The notes beneath the pieces were generated by a model. The model was given only the letters and a program-made list of their open reading frames with translations, had not been told where the DNA came from and did not search any database. Positions 13,355-25,382 of a stretch of DNA of 64,000 nt are shown one piece after another (position 1 is the first letter of the stretch; the number at the start of each line of letters is the position of its first letter). The position numbers and the translations under genes are program-made. This DNA comes from Marisa cornuarietis (lineage: Eukaryota; Mollusca; Gastropoda; Architaenioglossa; Ampullariidae), in NCBI GenBank assembly GCA_004794655.1, contig SMMW01000606.1, forward strand, positions 252,501-316,500. Reading direction: 5' to 3'.

Positions 13355-14138
13355 TTTGGGTAACCGAGTGGAGAATGAGGGAGTAGGTCAGCGGCTGAAT
13401 GTGAGTGAGTGAGTGAGTGATAGTAAATAGAGTATGAAGGGCAACCTTGCTACGTCATCGTTTGGTCACCCACGAATGCATTCCACACAGCGAAAATAAC
13501 ATTTAAAATTATTGAATAATATCACTCCTTTTTCAGTTTAAAAAATAATACATAAAATTGAAGTGTTTAAGTGTCTAAATAAATAAATAAATAAATGTGT
13601 CAGGATTTTATATCATGGCAATTATAATGTCAAATTTTCGATTAAAAAAATCGTGTCAGCAGAACTTATTAGAATTTATTATAAAACATACTTTACTGTT
13701 AAGGTAATCGCTAATGATCTTAATTATTTCCGCTCGATGATTACTTGTGTAAAATGTCTGTTAGATTTTTAAGATGACTGTTGGCGCCATCTTTACCATT
13801 AACTTCGGCGCGACTGGAAATAAACGAGGCAGTGCGTCTGAGCACATAAAAAAACCTAATTTAAGTCTTAAAATTCTGCCTTTGATTTCAGACTATGTTA
13901 ACCTACCTGCAACATCCCCTAAATCTTCGTCCCGCCATGGGTTTTCTGCCCCTTCCTCTGCATCTTGTTCCCTGATGATCTGCGCGCTCCGGTCTTCTAG
14001 ACTCAGCTCCTCCTCATCCTGCTTCGGCACCTGTCTGGCTTCCTCACGAACTGCCTCCCTCTTGTCGTCGGCCAAGATGCAGAGCGAAGAAAAACACAGC
14101 AAAGACACACACAGAAATGTGGTCCCAGCGCTCAGCAT
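3046..14138 (-). CDS. secreted sushi-sushi-Kunitz domain protein (5 exons)
   Basis: Exons, in coding order: 13907-14138, 7244-7456, 5873-6160, 4181-4273, 3046-3236. All four introns are GT-AG and all are phase 1; the total is 1017 nt (338 aa). Exon 1 starts at ATG 14138 with a hydrophobic signal peptide ([20 protein letters not shown]), followed by an acidic Glu/Asp/Arg-rich stretch. Exons 2 and 3 each hold a CCP/sushi module; the first has two extra cysteines (ACTFC). Exon 4 is a 31-codon Gly/Met/Ser linker. Exon 5 is a complete Kunitz domain, with cysteine spacing 8-15-7-12-3, that runs almost to the stop. The P1 position just after the second cysteine is Gln rather than Lys/Arg, so classical trypsin inhibition is doubtful. 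The role is unknown; extracellular binding or a modified protease-inhibitor function is inference. Extra exons in the 6.4-kb first intron cannot be excluded, and linking exon 1 to the rest relies on phase and strand alone. Confidence 0.75.
3577..3630. repeat. (GT)n microsatellite
   Basis: An uninterrupted GT dinucleotide run of about 54 bp in the last intron of the Kunitz gene. Confidence 0.95.
5423..5575. mobile_element. MITE, CAGTGGCGTAGGAAG family, copy 1
   Basis: A 153-bp element that starts CAGTGGCGTAGGAAG and ends TTCCTACGCCACTG, its near-perfect inverted complement. TATGT directly flanks both ends (5418-5422 and 5576-5580), a possible target duplication. The inside has long G and C homopolymers and no ORF. 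A second copy lies at 56062. The CAGTGGCG terminus resembles hAT-like MITEs, but a 5-bp duplication is not the 8 bp expected for hAT, so the superfamily is uncertain. Confidence 0.75.
7014..7129 (-). mobile_element. LINE/SINE 3' end with (GAT)n tail
   Basis: About 70 bp of (GAT)n is followed by TGCTTATAGAACGCCGATAT and CAGCGCTTTAC. On the minus strand this reads GTAAAGCGCTG...CTATAAGCAA(TCA)n, a layout shared with several other 3' ends in this window. It lies in intron 1 of the Kunitz gene, just beyond the first sushi exon. I read it as a truncated retroposon that ended in, or seeded, the microsatellite. Confidence 0.5.
9040..9236 (+). mobile_element. tRNA-derived SINE
   Basis: The head looks like an RNA polymerase III promoter: an A-box-like segment near 9063 (GGGGCAGTTGGTGGTGAAAG) and a B-box-like GAGTTCGTATC at 9115. 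It is followed by a conserved-looking body with TTTTCTCCGGGTACTCC, a motif I associate with widespread invertebrate SINEs. It has no coding potential and lies within the long first intron of the Kunitz gene. The family assignment is from memory and not verified. Confidence 0.5.
9700..10020. other. CpG-rich island-like block, no gene assigned
   Basis: This block is much richer in C+G and in CG dinucleotides than its surroundings. It stays open in several frames simply because it is GC-rich, and no domain is recognisable. At its right edge the minus strand has a good donor (GAG/GTAAGT at 10020) preceded by a near acceptor. The 18-nt segment between them contains a stop in the frame needed by the Kunitz gene, so it is not a coding exon there. 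An alternative promoter or 5' leader is possible. Confidence 0.3.
10141..10207. repeat. (GCGT)n / (GT)n compound microsatellite
   Basis: Tandem GTGC units grade into (GT)n and then (GA)n. The open frames across it are repeat artefacts. Confidence 0.9.
12200..12282. repeat. (GT)n(GA)n compound microsatellite
   Basis: About 60 bp of GT units are followed by about 22 bp of GA units. Confidence 0.95.
12627..12673. repeat. (GT)n microsatellite
   Basis: Uninterrupted GT repeat of about 47 bp. A degraded retroposon tail (TATAGCGCTCTTTGAGC) follows at about 12718. Confidence 0.95.
13324..13421. repeat. (GT)n and nearby (GTGA)n repeats
   Basis: A GT run at 13324-13352 is followed, after unique sequence, by a short GTGA tetranucleotide run at about 13401-13421. 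An (AAAT)n run lies at about 13577-13597. Confidence 0.85.
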
Positions 14139-16546
14139 CGTTGTTCGATGAGGCGAAGATAAAATGATGTATGGCTTCGCTCGAGAGATAGCACTCGGCG
14201 GTAAGCAGGCGACAAAGAGCGCCAAGCGCATGCACGCTCGCGAAGTCGGCAAATTATCACACTGTACCACATTTGCGCCTCGACGGGACGTTCCAGACAT
14301 TGAACGTTGAAGACTGATTAAAACTGAGCCTGAGCCTTGCACGACTTATGACAGGCATGTTTGTAATGATAATTGATCCCGTGAGAGAAAATTCCCTTTT
14401 CATACCAGGTCGTTGTGATAGCAAACGTAACCGACGATAATAATTAACGTGGTTTTTGATTGAATGACTAACAGTACTTTTATTTCATCCTCTTTCACCA
14501 AGACTAACTTCGACATGGGAGTGTGAGGGGGAGTTGGCTGGGGTGGCTAAGGGATGCTTAAAGTTTTCTGTACCGGTGAGGCAGCTGCGAGCGTGCCAGT
14601 GTGTGAAGGTCACGTGACCTCTGCGACTGCCCCCGCCATCTCGTGCGAGCTCGACCTAAGCTGTGATGTCGCCGTAGCCTGTAAGTTTTGTGTATGGATA
14701 TGCAGGTGTGTTCGTGGGCGGTTGTAAGCTAAAAAGATCCAAGAAAAATGAGGAGCTTTCTCCCTTTTCCTTTCTCCCCAGTGTGTTTTATCCGTATGAC
14801 CAGTCACATAGGATTCTCTATACAATTAAATGGTTTCGGGATATCATTATTATCGCGCCTTAAAATTAGAATCAACAATTAGAAGAACAAAAAAAAAAAA
14901 AGGCGATTAAACTCATTTGGTTCGAGAAGTGTACTTGAAAACAAGCACACCGTTAGAACCATGCCCACCACCCCACACCCCCCACCCCCCAAAAAAATCC
15001 AAAACAATAAAATATGTTTTTATTTTGTCAAAAGTTAGACTGCCTTTCGTAAAGACACAGGTAGTTGGATAGTTTATAGAGTCTTGGGGAGCGCAGTTTC
15101 TCAAACTTAGATGTATCCTTTCACAATCGGCTTCATTGCTTTATTTTCTGTCAGCGCAGAAAAATTAATAACTTTCCAGCTGTTGGAGATCGACCTCGGC
15201 ATGCCGTCACGAATGTTCGCTTGACCTGCACGTGAGTTACGGCGGTGTGCTATCTGTCCCTAGAATCAAGCTCAAATATTCATGTATCATTCATAAGCCC
15301 AGAAAAAAACAACACTCTAGTACAGTATTTATACTGAATACGATATATGCCTATCACGACTCCTCGATCGACACCACACATAGTGACATAGCATTAACAA
15401 CTAGACAGGGCACGTATCTACAACTATATATAGGCTTTACCAAGGTTGGTTTCTGCCACTATAGCTCTTTCAATTTTAACTGTCATCTTTTAATCTATCG
15501 CTTCATTTGAGTCAAGCTTTATTTGCGCAGCGTCACTACATATGGTAATATTTAGGGCTCGATCTTTTCTAAGTTGCCAGACTGACAGCTCAAGTTCGAG
15601 TTCAAATTTTGTGGTCGGGGGAAAGGGAGGTGGAGGGGGGTACAAGGCTATGAAAATGTGTGTGATTTGCATTGCGCAAGTCATGCGATCTTTCCTGTCC
15701 AAAGATATTGCTTAATTTATAATTTGATTTTTTTGCGGATTATGGAAAGTTATAAACTTTATATGAAGCTGTTGCAAGATTTAAAAAAAAAACAAAACTC
15801 GATCTTTTAGTGGTACGTGTTTATACCGTCTGAAAGATTTGTTTTGTACTATTTAATTATTCTTGCTGTTATCGATCATTCTTATGTATTTTCGAGTTCC
15901 TTCGCGACTGCTCAGAGCAGTTGCACGTGTGATTTGTGTGATCTCGAGATAACGGACCTTGCAGAAATGTTGAATTATAGAAATTATACTTGAACAAAGG
16001 TGTCGAACAGTATCTATAGGGATCGAGTAAATCCGTGCAAAGGGGATCGTCGATGAGTTTTGTGCCAATATCTGCCTTTTATGAACCCGGTGACAAGAAT
16101 ATTTAGTTGTTACTTTTTCTCATCGGTTAAAATTAGGTTTAGGTCTTGTGAAATATTCACTTGAAGATCCGCTCAGTTCTAGTAAGACAAAGCATCATTG
16201 ACTGCTGCCCCTTAATTACTTCCCCCAATCAAATTTATTCCCAAGGTTTTAAGTTGCGGTGGTGCTAACTGCTAACGACTCTCTCCATTTCGTTCCCCAT
16301 CTTTTTTTCTCTCTCTCCTTTTCCTCTCCCCACCCCACCTCCTATAAAAGATAATACAACAACCTCAACAACACACTTTACCACGCATCGGGAGCAACGA
16401 CCACCAAAGATATATGCTTTGTGCGATCTTTCCGTTGGCACAAGACATTAATTCCTGCCAAATTTAGTGTGAATCGTGAAAACGGTAGATATTTGCATAA
16501 TTCTGTATCAGAACCCTCTCGCTAAAAAAAAACAAAAAAACAAACA

Positions 16547-16548
<2 letters not shown>

Positions 16549-16580
<32 letters not shown>
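16549..16580. repeat. (CA)n microsatellite
   Basis: A CA dinucleotide run following an A-rich segment. Confidence 0.9.
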
Positions 16581-16582
<2 letters not shown>

Positions 16583-16628
16583 ATCGCCACACTCTCCTTT
16601 ATTTCTAACGGATGGTATAGCTTTCGTT

Positions 16629-16705
16629 TTGAGTAATAATAATAATAGTGAATATTTTTATAGCGCATATTCACACTCATAGAGAGCATGCTCTTAGCGC
16701 TTAAA
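16629..16705 (-). mobile_element. degraded retroposon 3' end with (TTA)n tail
   Basis: On the minus strand: AAGCGCTAAGAGCATGCTCT, then TGAATATGCGCTATAAAAAT, ending in (TTA)n. The GCGCT..GCGCTATA..microsatellite layout matches the other LINE/SINE tails in this window. It is short and old. Confidence 0.4.
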
Positions 16706-17235
16706 ACGAGGAATAAGAGACGTGGACTAAGTAGATACAGAACAAAGGGGACGAAAGAAAACGACAGTACTGACGAAACAGAAAACAAAAGGCATCAAGT
16801 AACAGGAACAGAAAAATATAGTGATTCTGCGAGAAAGATGGGTAAAGTAGCAAGAGGGAAGGGGGCGGGGTTAAGAAGGACGAGCATTGTGTGGACTGTG
16901 TTAGGAGTAATGAGTAATGAGGTCTGTGACTGCGAGTAGAGGTCGCGTATACTCCACTTCTGTCGTCTGCTTACTCCAGGAGGACACTAATTTTAACCGA
17001 TACAAAAACTGAAATATCCCTATCATCCATTTCATTAAAGGACGTTCATTAACCACACACACACACACTCCACGATCGACCCATGGAGTACTACCGTTAC
17101 TGTATACGAAAGTTCTGCTGAATGGAAGAACGAAAGTTTCGTTATATACATAAAGCGGCGGAAAAGAAAATTGTAGCTTTGCTTGAAATCTGCATTTCTT
17201 CTTCCGGTTTTGACTTGGCTCGTCTGCTTTTCGGC

Positions 17236-19327
<2,092 letters not shown>

Positions 19328-19329
19328 CT

Positions 19330-19776
19330 TTTTGGTCAGCATCTACTTTTTCAGACATCTATTACAGGACACTTGACTTGTGGTGCCACAAGTTACTGCT
19401 TCAATACCCAGCTTGGAGTTTCCTGTCAGATTCTTGTGTCCTAGGGCTGTATTACTGTTTCTTGTAAGCTTAAGGTGGCAGCAAGTGGGAACTGGTAGTT
19501 TTGGATACAGTATAAAAGCAGACTAAATCTGATAATAACCTGGCATCTAAAGTCTACATGAAGAGAATGGTATCACTGGAAGGAAAGTTTAGAGAATGAG
19601 GATCATAATTATTGATATCTCAGATGTTCATAGCCATATATATTGTGGTTAGGTAAACAGACTAGTCATGTCATTTTAAAAATCTTGAAATTTATGCTTT
19701 ATCAGATGATTAAAGACATATGCATTCAGAAAACATGTTGAATTGATACATTGTACATGGCCACCTGGCACTCTCC

Positions 19777-19811
<35 letters not shown>

Positions 19812-20430
19812 CATCACCACTAGCACAAATTGTAGACTAGTTGGGACTTTGGGAATTGAACTACAGAAAGTCTCTTCAGCAATATTCAACTTCTTCTCTG
19901 GTATGCACTGCATTTAGATTACAATGGTTCCTTCGGACTCCATCACAATCTGTTCTGGAGGATTGGTTGATCTCTGGTCAATCAGAGTGACAAGCAGTTT
20001 TTCCTCCCCATCACAATAGTGTAAATATATTCAGCTGGTTCAGGAATTCACCAATAGCTATTTTGTATTATTCATAGATCACTTCCATTATTTCAGACCT
20101 TGGTTTGGTACCACTTTTCCTCCTTTTGCAACATCAGCTGCTTTAATGGCCTCTTTATGTTTTAGTATAGTTGATTGCTTTCTAGAGTGGTGTCCCTTCG
20201 CCTAGCAGCTTTTAGGGGCAGCACTCCACAAGTTTTGTATTTTTATTCGTTTGTGTTTTTGGTGCCCATTGTGTAGGTCAGTGCTTTTTTCGTTGCATCG
20301 TTGATGTGCAGAACTGTTTGACCTTTGTTTTTTTCTGCGACTGTCTTTTCTGCCTAATGTTTTTTCTGAAGATCTTGAAGATCACAGTCAGTCCTTTGCT
20401 TTAAAATTTTCATGAAGTTTTCCTCTGCTT
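19330..20430. other. UFM1 3' flank, no gene seen
   Basis: This is probably UFM1 3' untranslated region followed by intergenic DNA. An ATTAAA hexamer lies at 19709-19714. A (CT)n(CA)n tract sits at 19770-19811. The sequence around 19340-19510 has a faint SINE-like flavour, but I cannot place it in a family. Confidence 0.45.
19770..19811. repeat. (CT)n(CA)n microsatellite
   Basis: A short CT run passes directly into a CA run. Confidence 0.9.
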
Positions 20431-20654
20431 TGTGATAACAACAATAGCTGGTAAAGTTCATAGATTCAAGAGTGACAAGAGGTATACTGACAAAAGTTTG
20501 GCAGACAAATCAGTAACAAAGCATTGTGCTTGTTCCGAATCTCAGCTGTCTGATTCGCCACCAGCAAGTAAGCCTTATGACATCATCTCCCCAACTCTGA
20601 CAGAAAACAAGGTGAATGTTCCTCTCAACAGCAATGAGTCATCATCAGAAGTGG

Positions 20655-21190
20655 TCATCGTGCAGTTTGACAGTGTGGCCTGTGTCTATCAGCTATATAC
20701 AGGAATAGGCAAAGGTCACAGAGATACAACCACAGTGCATCTAGCTCAGCACTCCTCAACAGAACTGCAGGTGGCTGTTAAATGGATTGATGTAGAAAAC
20801 TTAGATCAAGCAAGTACAACATGAGACTGTTCTCCCACATTACTTTAGCTTCTTCCATCACCATGAATTGTGGACAGTCATGCCTGTTATGGGCTATGGT
20901 TCTTGCCGTGACCTGCTGCCTGCGTATTTCACAGCAGGGAGCTATTGGTCACATATATCTTGCAGGATGTACTGCATGCTCTGGAATACTTGCATAGCAG
21001 AGGTGTCATACACAGGAGCATGAAGGATAGCCATGTTTTAATATCAGCTAGCAGACAACTCTCTCTCTCCACAGTTGTAGGGGGCCAGCGCCTGTGAACA
21101 GTCTATGACTACCCTAACATGCTGTTAATTGCCTCCAGTAGTTCAGTCCAGAAGTTCTTGAACAGAACCTGGCTATTTCTCAGTGATTGT
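20655..21190 (+). pseudogene. intronless, frameshifted copy of STRAD pseudokinase
   Basis: Pieces of the STRAD kinase-like domain occur in order without introns: a glycine-loop-like GIGKG segment (about 20700), ELWTVMPVMGYGSCRDLL (about 20868-20918), HALEYLHSRGVIHRSMK (about 20975-21025) and a segment resembling SPEVLEQNLA (about 21145). HRS, instead of the catalytic HRD, is typical of STRAD, the scaffold that activates LKB1 with MO25. The pieces sit in different frames: the glycine-loop and HRS segments share one, PVMGYG is in another. There are internal stops and lost segments, so at least two indels have broken it. Absence of introns suggests a processed retrocopy. An open frame of 130 codons begins at 20432, but its N-terminal part matches nothing I recognise. 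No intact STRAD gene is in the window. Confidence 0.75.
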
Positions 21191-21199
21191 AAAACTAAC

Positions 21200-21432
21200 C
21201 TCATGATCTTACTACAAGAATTTAGCAATTTACAATGATTCTAAAACTAACCCCATACAACTGTAAGCACATCCATGTCACTAGTGGGTGGTCTCATATG
21301 AAGCTGGTATTGATGTTTTCAAGGTGTGAGTGATCATGGTCAGACTAAAAAGAAGAAAAACACTTGTCCTCATACTTCCTCGATTCCAGAATTGACAACT
21401 GTATGCTGCCAGCATTTATCATGTGTGTTTTT
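21200..21432. other. flank of STRAD retrocopy, no gene seen
   Basis: AT-rich sequence without a supported feature. It may contain the decayed end of the STRAD copy. Confidence 0.4.
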
Positions 21433-21433
21433 T

Positions 21434-21515
21434 GTGTAAAGCACTTTGAGTTCAACTTAATGGTGGAGAAAGAGATAATAGAATAAATAATCATCATCAT
21501 CATCATTATTATCAT
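21434..21515 (+). mobile_element. LINE/SINE 3' end with (ATC)n tail
   Basis: GTAAAGCACTTTGAGTTCAA is followed by AATAGAATAAATA and then (ATC)n. The GTAAAGC-ACTTTGAG motif close to a trinucleotide tail recurs at 46461 and, on the minus strand, at 7014. It is a truncated retroposon end. Confidence 0.5.
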
Positions 21516-21519
21516 TGAC

Positions 21520-24500
21520 TTAACTATGCCATACTGAATGGCTAATAATTCAGACGTATGCCGCTCTCATATTTGACGATAACTTCTTGTTTTTCCAATT
21601 CAGTTGTTGAACTTACTGTTTTCCCTCTTTCATCCACTTTTAGCACCAGAAAGTTTCTTGGGTGCCATGATGACCATGTACTATATATATACATACATGT
21701 TTAAAAAAAAGACCTCGAGATCATGAACACAGCACCACTGCTTGAAAGCAATATGCAAAGTGACACTTTACCCTTTGTTTCATCCTGAAGCATCATGGGG
21801 TAAACGTGTGTCTCATGCAGGTTTAGTAAGATGGTCAAGTGGTCAAGCACCAAAACAGAATTCTTTCAAAAATATAGGTTGAAGGTCGAAATGTTTGGCC
21901 AAGGTACCATTGTTTTCCTGACAGATTTCAGCTTATCATGTATGCTTGGAATGTTGCTCCAGTGTTCACTGGAGATGTGTCTATTATAAAAAAGATTAAA
22001 ATAAAAAAAATCAGAATTAGAGTAGTTTTTTCATACCATCTTCAATATTGAAACACTTGAATTTTTTTGTGCTTATTAAAATTTGTTTGCCAGATGTCAG
22101 TAGTTCTGTCATAGTTCTTGTAATCTAATTCATGTTATTACATTAATGGAGGAAGAAGCATGGATGAGTCTCACACATTCTTATTAAAGCATACAGAAAG
22201 TTATTTTACTGCTCAAAAAAATTTAAAAAAACCTGTTGAATTTGCTTTTGAAGTCTTTTAGTAATGCTAGTGATGTGCACTTTTTTTTTTTTTCACTTGG
22301 TATAATTTCTTAACAAAATTCTTGGTCAGTAAATATTTATATCAATTGCCTAGATTTCTTCTGAATAAACTTTTACTAGGGAATACAGATGATTTATAAG
22401 ATTGCCCTTAGTAGATTAGGTGCAGTGCACTGAGAAATGCTCCTACTTTAGGGAGTTTTAAATCTCAGCTAAGAACATACTCCTCTGTTTGCTTGTTGCG
22501 TGATAGATTATTGTCCATGTTTTCACTGTATGGTTCAGTGAGATACTGGTATGCAATGTTTACAAGAATACCACATAATTTTTTAAATGTACCATTCTGG
22601 AAAACAACAGAAAAATAAAATTATACATTCAACATTCAGGCTTATATTTTTCATGTATACATCTTGGGAACATGTGTAAAAGCATAAGCAGTCAATTATG
22701 GCCTTGCTTTTTGAGATAAAAAGATTGAACACATGGACTTGCACATTTTTTTTATCAAACTTTTAATGACTTGTGTAATAAAAATTGTACAATAGTTCCA
22801 TACCAGACTTTTAGGTGCCTTGTTTCCTTAGTGAAATTTCATTTTTAAAATGCCTTTTAGACAGATATAAATGCAAACCTAGTGGTAAATGCAAGAGCAC
22901 CAAAACTATATTTTGGTAGTGTTCAAACATTGGCATGACATTTTCCCTTTTTAATCTAAACAGATGGAATAAAGCCCACTTTATGAAAGTAACAGGTTAA
23001 AAACAAAAGGATCACGAAAACAAATGCAAGAGATTTTAAAGCAAATTTGAAAAAAAAATCACTCTATGGACATTTATCTAGGAATCTTACTTTTGCTGTG
23101 GTGGTGTTTCTTAGTTCATGTTAGGTTTCAGTAAGCTGTGTCTAGGTTAATTACTTGAAAATAAGACTTGCAGTGACTGAATTACTTTATTCAGTGCTTT
23201 CATTAAAAGTTCATGGAAATTAAGCCACTTCAAAATTATTTTTTCTATCTTTTTATTTTTTTTATCAACAGATGATCCATAATGTATAATCAATTTCATG
23301 AGTCAAACCATTTCTGATTTGCAGCTTATACACAGGTGCATATGTTTTTTCTTAAAAAGGGACAATATTAAACAACAATCACAGCAGCTTCATAACATAA
23401 TACTTTAAAGCATAAGGTCTGCTAAATGTTGACAACTGAAAGTATAGGCACTTCATTTAACTGAGTGCTTACAAAAATGTACCCTCTTTGAACATGTAAT
23501 TTAGAGAGCTAGTTCAGTATAATATTGGTTGTCATGAAATATTACTAAAGTTTTAGGCAGAGTTAACTCATAAAACATGCTGCCTGGTGCAAGCAACCAG
23601 TCCAAAACATTTACCAGCTTGAATACAGACAACAGAAAAAGTAGGAATGTTTAATGAATAATGCACTTTTGGGTTGGTGCAGGTTGAAAAGAAAATGTAG
23701 TTCAGTTTAACTGGACTAGAATATCTATTTTCCCATTGTGAAAAAGTTTTAACAAGAACTATGTAAGGTATAGGTAAAGAGTTTGCTCAAATATTGATAA
23801 AGTATTTATTATAAAATCTGATTTGTTGAGCAGGGGAAGAAATTCAAAACTAATAAATATATATTACAAATTATGTACAAATCAGCTGCTCAAAACATAG
23901 AGTTTATTTGAAATAGTTTAATTATTTTTCCATTCTCAAATCAATGTCCGGTGTAATGCAGTATTCAACTTTCAATGCTAAAAAGATGTTATAAAGTAGT
24001 GATTAGTGTACAGTTGTCCAGTGTAGATAACATTTTTGGTCAGTACACCTTAGCCTTCTGTAATAAAATTATCCAAAATGATGGGCACTTACTTGCTCAG
24101 TACTTTGCATATGTTTATGTACATCTTTGCTATTCCACATATGCATAAATAAGATGGGTGTATGTGTGTATAGAACAGTTGTGTGTAAATGTTACAAGTA
24201 TGTGAGTGTGAATGTGTGTGGTAGGAGTTATTGCATTATATATGTATGACTGAGCGATGGTGATTAGAGGTTTGGTTTGTGAGCTTTCTTTTTAGACTAC
24301 AAAGATGTCCACAGAAGATTTTGTGTATATACTGACATAATAAAATGAGTCATCTTGTAAAGTAAAAAATAAGTATTTGTTGGGAGAAAGGGAAACGTTG
24401 AAATATATATTATAACATTAAAAAATGTTGAGCAATGAAATGCACTAGTTACTAAAAAGGCTATTATTGTCACCAATAATCACTTTCAGATAGCACTGTA

Positions 24501-25380
24501 TGAACCACTCTAGGTCTAGTCAAAACAATAAAAGAAGAAAACCTATGTTACACTGTCATTCTGCTCACCACTTCATAATTAAAGTGTCCTGCATGAGATC
24601 ATATGATAAGAACAATGGCCTAGAGAAACTTGTAGATTGATACTGAAGTTGTTTCTCCTCTTACAAGCAAAGTGCAAGCATTGTTTATTCTCACAAAGAT
24701 AAGGCATCCAGACCACTCTGTAAGGTCTTGTAAAGCAGCCCAGCAGTAAATCTAAATGCTATGACCTGATCCCTATTGTTTCTGAATTAAACACACTCAG
24801 ACACTAATACACACTCTCTCTCTCAGTACTAATCTACATACATGAAATACAATCATTCCTGGGTGACCCATATGCAGCATCAGCTTTAGATTTTGGAGAG
24901 ATATATGGCCCTTACATGAATGAATACTGACACATGTAGAATCATACATTCAGTAGCAAATTCACGAGGGTGGAGAATTTATGGGTCACAGGTGAAATAT
25001 GAAAGTCTGTAGCCTTGTTTTTAAAAAAATACCAATGTCCAATGACCTCAGTCAACTTTTTATTAGGAATGTGCACAAGGTATATAATGCTCAATCCTGC
25101 AAATAAGAGAAAACAAGTTGTTTACATTAAATGATTAAACAGAGAAAACATGTTTGCATTAAAAAATTGAACAAAGAAAACACTATCAAAAAACTAAACA
25201 GAAGAATTTACATCCTTTTGCCTTTTACTTCCCCAATAGCTCCATTTTTTTTTTAGATAGGCTGCATAAATATACTGTTCTGCTGAAGAATGAATATAAA
25301 TTTTATATCATGTAATACAATTTTAATAGGCAATTAGATGGTCTGGTATTAACAACCTGCATGCAAACATTCTTCATCGT
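21520..25380. other. long AT-rich region downstream of CORO7, no gene seen
   Basis: About 3.9 kb with no supported exon on either strand. The right part (down to about 25059 or further) is likely CORO7 3' untranslated sequence. The segment 22430-22480 reads faintly like a LINE reverse-transcriptase C-terminus (SFKSQLRTY), but it is too short to call. Confidence 0.5.
25059..25064 (-). promoter_or_regulatory. candidate CORO7 poly(A) signal
   Basis: AATAAA on the minus strand, about 320 bases past the CORO7 stop codon. More distal hexamers exist in the AT-rich flank, so a longer 3' UTR is possible. Confidence 0.35.
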
Positions 25381-25382
25381 GT

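Larger units (their letters stand above)
14350..17160. other. intergenic between divergent Kunitz gene and UFM1
   Basis: About 2.8 kb separates the 5' side of the minus-strand secreted-protein gene from the plus-strand UFM1 gene. I see no exon-like sequence with a recognisable product. It holds a (CA)n run at about 16549-16580 and a degraded retroposon tail at 16629-16705. Promoters of both flanking genes should lie near its two ends. Confidence 0.55.

Noticed and set aside
14044..14342. Upstream in-frame extension of the Kunitz gene start and alternative frames
   Set aside because: The stretch before ATG 14138 lacks signal-peptide character, whereas the chosen start gives a clear signal peptide.
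22430..22480. LINE ORF2 C-terminal remnant (SFKSQLRTY-like)
   Set aside because: Only about 10 residues of similarity; too short to separate from chance.
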